From: Glaciozyma antarctica PI12
Taxonomy: Eukaryota; Basidiomycota; Microbotryomycetes; Kriegeriales; Camptobasidiaceae
Reading direction: 5' to 3'
Assembly (NCBI GenBank): GCA_002917775.1
Contig: KZ627161.1
Span: 1,174,467-1,238,466, forward strand
Length of the DNA stretch: 64,000 nt
How positions within the stretch are numbered: the first letter of the stretch is position 1; each line of letters starts with the position of its first letter. A program made the position numbers and the translations under genes. Positions 55,307 to 64,000 of this stretch are shown in pieces. Below the pieces are notes generated by a model, which made no database searches, had not been told where the DNA came from, and saw nothing but the letters and a program-made list of their open reading frames with translations.

Positions 55307-55758
55307 GACTGGAGAAGGGAGAGGAACGAGGACTGCAGCGACGCTTGTCTCCGAGCTGGTTTGCAGCTCTTGTTTTACGTGTCTTTAGCGTCTGCCCGTC
55401 TGTATTCCGTAGTGTCTAAGCAGTCTATCTAGCCTGATCACTCAGAGCGAGAGAGGGAAACGGGGAAGAAAGGGAACCACCCGCTACCCTCTGCCTGCGC
55501 TCTGCGCTCAGCGAAGGCCCACTCCTTTTTCTGCCTCGACTTGGTCAATCCTCTTCCCCTCACCCCCTCCCCCAGCCTCTGCAAGCGCCCCTAGTGCTCA
55601 GTCGCCAACCTCCCCCCAACCACTCCACCAGTCGCCAGCCGCCCCGTCGCCTTCGCAAAAGTCTTCCAGCTGTTCGTCCTCCTCCTCCCTCCTCCCGTCC
55701 TTCAGTCTCAGTCACCAACTCCGCGTTCGCTTCTTCCCCCCACACAGCGTCCTCCAAA
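55307..55758. promoter_or_regulatory. Divergent promoter of the pseudouridine synthase and eIF3a, 452 bp
   Basis: Separates two divergent starts. The eIF3a side has about 200 bases of strongly C/T-rich leader (55550-55750) with ctcccccc and tcctcctccctcctc runs, typical of highly expressed translation genes in fungi. No RNA gene seen. Confidence 0.45.
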
Positions 55759-58700
55759 ATGTCACCTTTCACCCGCCCAGAGCTTGTTATCAAGGTACGC
55801 CTTTTCCCCGCGCAAGGGAGGCCATGAAGAACACGCACCTCTCTTCAAAGACGGACGCCAGGATGGGAGGGAGGGTCGGGGAGGAAGTAGGGTCGGAGAG
55901 AGAGGCAGAGCGTTGGGAGAGGAGCGGGGGAACGATTGATGGTGGAGGAGGATGTAGAGCGTTGGGAGCAGGTGGACAAGGCGCCGCGTCGTGTGCGAGG
56001 AAACGAGCAGGGTCACAGGGACTGCAAGAGACGGTGGGGATGGACCAGGAACACTGGTGGCTAGTCTGAGAGACTAGTCATTCCAAGAAGTCACTCTCAA
56101 GGACTACAGCGGAGCATCACCATACACACCTCTGAACCCCCAGCTGACGCCTTTCCTTTCCTTCCTCTCCCCCAGCGCTGCGATGAGCTCCTCTCCGTCA
56201 ACCAGCCCCTCGCCGCCCTCTCCTCCATCTCCGAAGTCTTCTCCTCGAAGCGCTTCCGCACCACTCCTCTGAGCACCCTCGAGCCGATCCTCGTCAAGTT
56301 CCTCGGCCTCTGCGTTGACCTCCGCAAGGGACGCACCGCCAAGGAGGGACTTCACATGTACAAGAACGTCGCCCAGAACACGTCTGTCGGCAGCGTCGAG
56401 GTCGTCATCCAGAAGTTCCTCGAACAGAGCCGCGCAAAGCTCGCGGAGGCGCTCGCCAAGGTCGATGAGCTTGAAGGCCCCGCCGAGAAGGCCGCTGAGG
56501 ACAAGGACGGAGCCGCCGAGGTCGAGGATCTCGAGGCATCCGAGACGCCCGAGAGCATCCTCCTCAGCAGCGTCAGCGAGGAGAAGAGCCGCGACAGGAC
56601 CTACCGCACTCTCGTCACCCCCTGGCTCCGATTCCTCTGGGAGGCGTACCGCACCGCTCTCGACATTCTCCGCAACAACGCGCGTCTCGAGGTCCTCTAC
56701 CAGGTGCGTTTTGTCGTGACTTGACCAGCTGACAGCGAACATGCCGTCCTAACGTTCGTTTTGCTCCCCCACAGACTGTCTCGCACGAGGCTTTCGCCTT
56801 CTGCCTCACCCACCAGCGGAAGACCGAGTTCCGCCGCCTCTCGGAGACCCTCCGCTCGCACCTCACCTCCTCCCAAAAGTACTCGCACCAGTCGCACTCG
56901 ATCAACCTCAACGACCCCGATACCCTCCAGCGCCACCTCGACACGCGTTTCCAGCAGCTCAACACGGCCGTCGACCTCGAGCTCTGGCAGGAGGCCTTCC
57001 GCACGGCCGAGGACATCCACGGCCTCGTCGGAATGAGCAAGCGCGCCCCCAAGGCGAGCATGATGGCGAGCTTCTACGAGAAGATGGTCAAGGTCTTTGG
57101 CGTCGGCCAGAACTACCTCTTCCACGCCGCTGCGTACGGCAAGCTCTACTCTCTCCACGCCGCCCGCGCCGCCGTCTCGGGCGACAAGGCCGAGGACGCA
57201 GAGCTCGAGAAGCTCAGCTCGCTCGTCCTCCTCAGTGCCCTTGCGGTGCCGATCGGATCTGGACTCCTCGGCGAGGGAGGAAAGAGGAGGGAGGCTGGAG
57301 AGGAGGGAGAGGCGAAGGGCAAGCTCGGCAGGCTTGCGGCGCTTTTGGGATTGGCGGCAGCGCCTACGCGTGCTGGCCTCATCACCGATGCTGTGCGTCC
57401 CTCTTTCTCCTCCTTCGCAGACGGCCATACTGACTTTGTTGATACCAGCTCAACCGCCACGTCCTCAAGCGCGTTGGCCCTGAGCTCCGCGCGCTCTACA
57501 CGATCCTCGAGGTCGACTTCCACCCCCTCTCGATCACCTCCAAGATCGAGCCCATCCTCGCCGGCCTCGCCGACAAGCCCGAGACGGCCCGCTACGTCGA
57601 GCCTCTCAAGGACGTCGTTCTCGCCCGCCTCTTCCAGCAGCTCGCCCAGGTCTACGCGAGCCTCAAGGTCGACCGCGTCGTCAAGCTCGCTTCCTTCGTT
57701 TCCGACGGAGAGAAGGAGGTCACCCGCAAGCGCGTCGAGCGCTTCGTCACCGAGGCGTGCCGCCGCGGCGACTTGGACGTCACCATCGACCACGCCACTG
57801 GCTCGATCAAGTTTGACGAGGACCTCTTCGGCTCGGACGCTGCCCCCGTCGCGTCCACCTCGTCCCAGTACGACAGCGTCAAGACCCTCCAGCCCTCGGC
57901 CACCACGCTCCTCCGCACCCACCTCACCCGCCTCGCAGCGACCCTCTACTCGACCCTCGAGGTCGTCTCCCCCCACAACTCGCCCATCGCCTCCGCCCTC
58001 GCCTCCCGCGCTCTCGCCTTCGCCGCGCTCGAAGCTCAGGTCGGAGATGAGCGCGACACGCTCGTTGCGCGCACGCAGATCATCAAGCGGAGGAAGGAGC
58101 TCGCGGACGAGCAGCTCGCCCGCAAGGAGAAGGAGGAGGCGCACGAGCGCACGGTCCGGGCTCAGCTCAAGGCCGAGGAGGATTCGAAGAAGCAGAAGGA
58201 GGATTTGATCCGTCGCGAGAGGGACAAGATCAGGAGGGAGCTCGACGCGCTCAAGAAGGCGGAGAACCTCAAGACGATCCAGGCGATCGAGGCGAGCCAG
58301 CCTGGGTTCAAGATCGACCGCAAGGTGAGTCGTCTGCGTGCTCCTTGGTCGAGGACGACTTTTTGACTGGCTTGGTTCTTCGCAGGACGCCGAGGAGCTC
58401 GACTCTGCCGCGCTCGTCAAGATCCGTATCGACCAACTCGAGACGGAGAAGAAGTCGCTCGCCCAAAAGCTCACCGGTGTCTCGAAGCGTATCGACCACC
58501 TCGAGCGCGCGTTCCGTCGCATCAGATCCCCATCCCCACGCAGGACTACCAGCGTCAGCAAAAGCGCGATCGCGAGACGCACGAGTCGTCGCAGCACCTT
58601 CGCGTCGACACGCTTCGCAAGCAGCACGCCGAGGACCTCGACATCAAGGCCCGTCTCGTCAACATCATGCCCGACTACGCGGCGTTCAGGGAGCGCACCG

Positions 58701-59710
58701 AGGCCGAGAGCAAGAAGGCGTTCGAGCGCGAGGCGGAGAACTTGAGGGAGCAGCTTGAGGAGGCCAAGGCCGAGCGTCGGGCCGAGGTCAAGCAGCAGCG
58801 CGAGCGGGAGAAGGAGCAGCGTGCGGAGAGGGAGGCGCAGGAGGCTCACGATCGCGAGCAGCGAGCCGGTACGTTCTTTTCGTTGTGGGGCCTCAGAACG
58901 TGTGCTGACCCTGTCTTTCGTCGCTCAGAGCAAGCCCGTCTCAACGCCGAGGCAGAGGAGGCAGAGGAGGCCGAGAAGGCCGCCATCGAGGAGCGCAAGC
59001 GCAAGCTCGACCAGGAGGCCGCCGCCATCACCGCCGCCCGTATCGCCTCTCGCGAAGCTGAGCGCGCCGCCGACCGCGAGAAGATCGCTCTCCAGCTCGC
59101 TCGCGAGGAGGAGGCGCTCGCTCGTCGCCAGAACGGCATCCGACCCCCCGCGCCCTCGAGCGGACCCGCCGTCGTCGGCAGCGCCGCGTGGCGCGCCGCT
59201 CAAGCTGCTCCCAGCTCCGCTGGCGAGCGACCCAAGTTCGCCCTCGCCCCTCGCACGGCCCCCATCCCCGCCGCTGCGCCTGCCCCCGCCCGCGTCGAGC
59301 CCACCCGCGCTGCGGCCGAGGCTCCTCGACCTGCTGGTCCTCCCGTCGTCGTCGCCGCTGGCGCTAAGCCCACCTGGCGCGAGAAGGAGGCGGCGAGGCT
59401 CGCGGCTGAGGCCAGTGGCGCCGCACCTCCCCGTGCTGCTGCTGCTTCCCCTGCGCCTCCCGCTGGCCCTGCCCGCGTCGGATCTGGAACCTGGTCCGCG
59501 AGGCGTGGAGACGGTGAGTTTTTCTTTCCTCGATGTGTTGGGGAGCCGAGGCTGATTGCTGTTCGTTCTTTTGCAGCTCCTCCCGCCGAGGGAGAGGACG
59601 CTGGAGCGAGGCGCGGTGCCCCCTCCCGCAGAGGGCGCTCGTGGGGCGTACAGGGAACAGGGGAGCGGAGCGACCGAGGCAGTGGTAGATGTAGATCGTT
59701 TGCTGGTTGA
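55759..59710 (+). CDS. TIF32: Translation initiation factor 3 subunit a (TIF32/RPG1); one apparent frameshift
   Basis: Scaffold of the eIF3 complex on the 40S subunit; essential. Exon 1 encodes MSPFTRPELVIK, and a 381-nt intron precedes RCDELLSVNQPLAALSSISE. The PCI-type N-terminal part includes PILVKFLGLCVDLRKGRTAK, TVSHEAFAFCLTHQRKTEFR and MSKRAPKASMMASFYEKMVK. The PCI core is ALYTILEVDFHPLSITSKIE and YVEPLKDVVLARLFQQLAQV. From 58050 on it is charged coiled coil (KRRKELADEQLARKEKEEAH), then a Pro/Ala-rich tail ending GRCRSFAG. Near 58520-58526 the frame changes from KRIDHLERAFRR to IPIPTQDYQRQQKRDRE. A single missing base would give RIEIPIPTQDY, the family sequence. Since the gene is essential, an error in the sequence is likelier than inactivation. 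About 1,090 residues. Confidence 0.93.
55795..56175 (+). other. Long first intron of eIF3a (381 nt)
   Basis: Donor GTACGC at 55795, GCTGAC branch site at about 56142, acceptor CCCCAG ending 56175. Exon ends join GTT ATC AAG to CGC TGC GAT, in phase. Much longer than the usual 50-60 nt here; highly expressed fungal genes often carry a long first intron that stimulates expression. No coding potential recognised in it. Confidence 0.7.
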
Positions 59711-59823
59711 GAATACGCATTCGGGTGCAGAGGTATCAAACTATGAGGGGAAGATGGAGAGAGGAATGTACGAAGAGGACTGTGCAGAGAGAGGAAGGTG
59801 CGAAGGGCTAAAGATAACAAACA

Positions 59824-62800
59824 CTACAAGTCGTCGTCGTCGTCCTTCGCGAACGCTCCTCCCCAGCGTTCCACCATCTGCGATACTACGAGATCACCAT
59901 CTTCCGCAGAGATCGACTGCCGCTGGTTCGAGCTCGGCGACGTCGACATCGAGCGTCGGTCGAACGAGTCCTCGCCGTCCGATCCAGGCGAGAGTGCGTA
60001 GGGGGACCGCGAGGGACTTCTCCCGCCTGGCGAGTCGGGCGGAGTGACTGGCATCGAGGAGCGATTCCCCGTATCGATGCTGAGTCCCGGCCTCTCGTCC
60101 TCGTTGACGACGATCGCTGGGACGCCCAGCTCGCTCTGGCGGACCGCTTCGCGGTGGGTGATGAACTTGCGTCGGAGGATGAAAGACGAGAGGAGACCGC
60201 GAACGCTGTCGGAGTTGACGCGGTCCATGACCTTCTCCATCTTCTCGCGGCGCGCCATCATCTCCTCGAGACTGGCAAGGGAATCGTCAGCTTCGAGGAG
60301 CGCCAAAAAAGCTGAGAGCTGCGCACCGAAGAGCCTTGTCGTCCTCGATGAGTCGGTAGTGGGCGAGGAGGAGAAGCATGTTGCGGAATGAGATGCCTCG
60401 TCCACCCTCCGCGTCCATCATCGCCTCGTGGTAGAGTCGGTTGTAAAGATGCTTGCGGCGCTTGACTTCAACGAAATCAATCGCTCCGATGGCTCGCGCC
60501 AGCTTTGCGACGTCGACCTGCGTGCTGAGATGGGCGTCCTTGGAATCGATCGCCGAGCGGTCCGTCGCAGCGTCGAGGAGCTTGCGGATGCTCCATTCGT
60601 CGCGGAAGATCTTGACCTCGAAAACGTCGGTGAGGCGCTGGGAAAAGGCCGTCAGTCAAAGTAGCAAGGCGACCGAGCGAGAAGAGCGTACTCCCAGGAA
60701 GCGAACGATGTCTCTGCGTGGCAGGTACCCGCTCCGCTCGGCGTCGAACTCGGCCCAAACTTTTTTGAACGAGCGTAGCTGCTCACGGTCGAGCGCCTTC
60801 ACTCTTCCGTAGACCTGGAAGACGAACGAGAAGTTCTCGACGACTGTCAACGGCGTCAGCAGAGGGGAATGCGATGTGGAGAACGACGCACCAGCTCCGA
60901 GGATGAGATTCGTGAGGAGGTACTGCGAGAGCACGTTCCATGATATGAACAAGGCGAAAGCACCGGTTTGGCTGCCGCAGTCTGTGAGAAGGTAGCTGCT
61001 GGACTCGGTGCAGTTAGGCGTTTCGACGGTGTAGTCGTGCATGAAGGCGTTCCACCCCTCCCTGCGTCGTCGAGTTAGCTTTCGATTCCTAGTAAAGCAA
61101 GCCGTCAACCGACCCAGTGCTTGCGAGCGCCAGCATCACCAGAGCGTTAGCAAAGGCCGAGTAGTTGGCCGTTCGCGTTCCGTTCGGTCCCCATCGAGTC
61201 AAAGCGAACACCTCTGCGGAGCCGAGGGAGCTGTTAGTGATGCCCTCGGAGAACGATGCGAACTCTCGACGTACCAGTGTAGAAGATGGCATACATAAGG
61301 AATAGGATGAACCAGAGCCCGAGGATGTTGAGCACGTTCGGAAGGCTTGCTCTGGATTCACTCGTCAGTTGGCAATCCGATGGCAAAGAAGGACGAAACC
61401 GTACGCGGCCGTCTTGAAGAGCTTGTTGAGAGAGTTGTTCCGCTGCACGAGCTTGAACGCGATAGAGACCTGGCGCCAGACGACAGCGCACGGATTAGTG
61501 TCCGCCGCAGTCTCTCGTGAAAGCCACTCACGAGGAAGAGCTTCTGGAGCTGAACAGCGACCTCGTTCTGCGCTCCCAGTAGGATCGGAATCGTCGTGGC
61601 GAACGTTCCGCTGACGGCGAAGACGTCGTATCTGGGGAATAGGTGTAAGTGTGGTGATCGAGAGCCTGCGGCTCGCTCATAGACGCACAGATTCCAGCCG
61701 TTCTGACTGTAGCTCCTCCAGCCAAGTCCAGTCACGCGAACGAAGATGTCAACCAGGTAAAGCAGTGTAAGCGTAAGGAAGACAGGGTCTGCGGAACGAA
61801 TGATGAGCCAAAGCTGGGCAAGGGGGAGGAACGACGCACTTCTGGCGGTGTTGACCCAAGCTGGATTGGTCGAAGCCTGCGACATGAGGAGCACAACGTG
61901 GACGATGTAAAGGACCGTAAAGAACTTCGACCACCGGCCGTGCTTCTCGATAGCACGATCGTAGCACCACGACCGAAAAGCTGTCGCAGGTTATCAGTTC
62001 CGCGACGCCTCAAGACCTCGAAGCCGCTCACCAGAGTAGGGTCGGCGCTTCGGTCGCTTCGGAGGTTGTTGGCGTGCGATGATCCTGCGAAGATCGAGGA
62101 ACTGTCGCTGTTCGGAGGTGAGGAGGGACATTCCAGACCGCCTAGTGAAGTTCTGAGACCGCTCGTTAGCTATGCTTAGCATCAGCATCGCGTCGTTCAG
62201 AGCGTACCTCGATGATGACAGCGATAAACAGTGTAAGGATGAGCACCCCCCCGATGAGATTATAGGCGAGGAGGAAGAGAGCGTTGTACTGCGAAGCACC
62301 TTGTTCTGGCTGCTGGTCGAGTCCGACGATGTCGCTGACGGAGTTCCTAACCGCTGTCCAACCTTCGCTGCAATACGGTCAAATCGACGTCAATCACTAC
62401 GAAAAGATGATGCGAAAAGGACGCACAGCGAGATGATCTCGAACAGGATCAGAAGCGCGCTCTTGAACGAGTCGAAGCTCCAAACGTACGGATTCGCCCA
62501 GACGCGAGGTGCTACGAAGCAGGATTAGCGACGAAAAACGCTCAGGGGCCTGGAGACGTACTGAGGTAGGCCCAATCCGACACGGCGGAGTTGAGGAACT
62601 CTCCAGCGCATTCGGCCTTCGTCGCTACCGAGCTGTCGTTGCAGAAGAAAAGGAGTCCCGAAAAGACGTTCTGGCCGTACACAGCCCAAGGAACGATGTA
62701 GAGGATACTACAGTGATCGTTAGCAGTGTTGGAGACGGTCGGAACGCTTGGACGTGCGCAAGCATAGAGGCGTCAAGGATACGTCCCGCGCCGACGATGA

Positions 62801-64000
62801 GAACGTTGTAGAACGTCTCGCGCATCGTAGGCGTAAGGTTGATGAGTCGCAAGGCCCGAAACCCCTTGAGAGCTCGCGTGAAGCGGCTGATTCCAGCGCC
62901 GCTTGCGATGGTGGTCGTCACGTTAACTACGACTGTCATGAGCACGAACTGTCGGATGCTTCGTCAGCTTGATGCCATCCTGCGAAGGTCCGTGGCTCAC
63001 GAAATCGAGGGTCGTCCAAATCGAAAGGAGGTAAGCGTTCGGTGCGAAGACGAAGCCGTCGGCAATGATTTTGACGAAGGCCTCCCCTTCACATAAGCTT
63101 CAGTACCAGTTATCTCGCACACGCGAAGAAGCCAACGCACCGACGAAAGCCAGGCCGAAAGCATACTCGCTCACGTTGAACCAGCTCCAACGAATGGCGC
63201 CGTTTCCGTTTCGCAGCAAGTAATCGCGACGGCTGTGAGAGTTGTTAGCCCGAACGAATGAAGGAAGACGGAACGGCGTACTAAACCGGCGTAGCGATGG
63301 CAGCGACGACCACGCTCCCGCAGATGGCGAGAAAGATGGCGAGCTTGAAGGCAAGTCGCTCCTTCGGGACTGCTGGTCGGCCATGAATTCGCTCTTCCCC
63401 GTACGCAGGGTCGACGAGTCGCTGGCAGAAGCGTCGGAGAGGGTTTTTCTGCGAGAAGATCCACAAAGACCGGTCGTAGCTGGGGTGAGCAGAGACGAAG
63501 TCGGCCTGGAGAGCGCGCCGTTCGCCCGTGATGCCGCGAGAATGCTCCTGGTCCTGCGCGCTCGATTCGATATTCGGAAGCAGGTCCCTGCAAGTCGTCG
63601 CTGACTTAGTCCTCGTCCTCGCCGAATTCAGCGAAACGAACACACCCTCGATAAACTGGCCCGTAGCTGTCGACGGGCGACGCGACCTCTCCGGGTACGA
63701 CGTCCTCAGGAGTCCTGCCCATGCGCATCGCATTGCGGGCCTTGGAGAAGATATCGATCGGGCTGCGAGAGCTGGCGGGTTCGATCTGCGAGCCTCGTCA
63801 GTGTGAGAGCAGAGCGGTATCCGCTGAACGAACCTTTTCCTCGTCGGTCCCCTCCGTCATAAAATCGCGCACGACCGCCTTGTTTATCGGCAAGACCAAG
63901 CTCGACGGAATGTTGCCGACTGACACCGTCTGCGCGAGAGGCTTCTCGTTAGGTACGCACGGCTGAGGAGAAGATTCGGCGGACCTTGGGCTGAGCCTTG
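59824..64000 (-). CDS. CCH1: Voltage-gated calcium channel alpha subunit CCH1 (5'-partial, runs off the right edge)
   Basis: Plasma-membrane calcium influx channel, partner of Mid1. The window holds the last two of the four six-helix repeats and the cytosolic tail; the N-terminal repeats lie beyond 64000. Repeat III includes [19 protein letters not shown], the voltage-sensor helix [20 protein letters not shown] and pore [19 protein letters not shown]. Repeat IV includes [39 protein letters not shown] and pore [18 protein letters not shown]; Glu in each pore supports calcium selectivity. The C-terminal EF-hand-like region reads [20 protein letters not shown], followed by conserved [20 protein letters not shown] and a Ser-rich tail ending FAKDDDDDL. 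About 18 introns in this part. Stop at 59824, 113 bp from the convergent eIF3a stop. Confidence 0.93.

Noticed and set aside
57146-58849. 567-codon minus-strand open frame opposite eIF3a
   Set aside because: Leu/Arg/Asp-rich mirror of the eIF3a PCI and coiled-coil exons; no domain and no plausible start context.
1-64000. Transposons, LTR-type elements, CRISPR arrays, tRNA or rRNA genes
   Set aside because: Looked for reverse transcriptase, integrase and transposase wording, terminal repeats, spaced direct repeats and cloverleaf-like sequences; none was found by eye. A covariance-model scan would settle small RNAs.

Overview
This window is nuclear DNA of a GC-rich basidiomycete yeast, most likely a red yeast of the Rhodotorula/Rhodosporidium group (Microbotryomycetes). 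The evidence is dense gene packing, many introns of about 50-60 nt with GTGCGT/GTACGT/GTGAGT donors, a near-invariant GCTGAC or GCTAAC branch site 5-20 nt before the acceptor, and the wording of the conserved proteins. Genus-level placement is inference from style and recall; no database search was made. I see no tRNA or rRNA gene, no CRISPR array and no recognisable transposon.

Layout, left to right: a short-chain dehydrogenase (403-1764), a D-2-hydroxyacid dehydrogenase (2080-3562), glutamine synthetase GLN1 (4000-6062), the GPI ethanolamine-phosphate transferase MCD4 (6559-10099), mitochondrial adrenodoxin reductase ARH1 (10282-12058), GPN1 GTPase (12080-13666, minus), mitoribosomal protein uS10m (13795-14753), a basidiomycete Pro/Ser-rich protein (15203-17069, minus), YEATS protein YAF9 (17311-18356), an SBDS-domain RTC3-like protein (18703-19536), an unresolved minus-strand nuclear-type gene carrying a 42-bp tandem repeat (19879-about 21605), a decayed aldo/keto reductase (about 21840-22440), ORM sphingolipid regulator (22707-23798), mismatch-repair MLH3 (23968-27103, minus), an alkenal/prostaglandin-type reductase (27171-28582), a RING-CH ubiquitin ligase (28769-30258, minus), the 11.5-kb lipid-transfer gene VPS13 (30476-41997, minus), an Mpv17/PMP22 membrane protein (42379-43445), a C2H2 zinc-finger protein (44104-45244), a FEN2/Liz1-type transporter (45638-47951, minus), RNase P/MRP subunit POP3 (48261-50145), calpain RIM13/PalB (50174-53793, minus), a mitochondrial-type RluA pseudouridine synthase (54031-55306, minus), eIF3a/TIF32 (55759-59710), and the last two repeats plus C-tail of the calcium channel CCH1 (59824 to the right edge, minus, 5'-partial).

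The genes are mostly unrelated housekeeping functions: membrane lipid handling (MCD4, ORM, VPS13), mitochondrial upkeep (ARH1, uS10m, Mpv17-like, pseudouridine synthase), chromatin and DNA repair (YAF9, MLH3), RNA and translation (POP3, eIF3a), and ion/pH signalling (CCH1, RIM13). There is no gene cluster with one shared pathway.

The two most useful observations are these. First, three separate genes (RTC3-like, VPS13, Mpv17-like) have a start codon split A^TG by a short intron, so an ATG-scanning gene finder would mis-call all three. Second, several conserved genes, some of them expected to be essential (MCD4, eIF3a, VPS13), each carry one apparent single-base frameshift, and the FEN2-type transporter has an in-frame TGA where Trp is expected. 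That pattern points to assembly errors rather than gene death, although reads are needed to decide.
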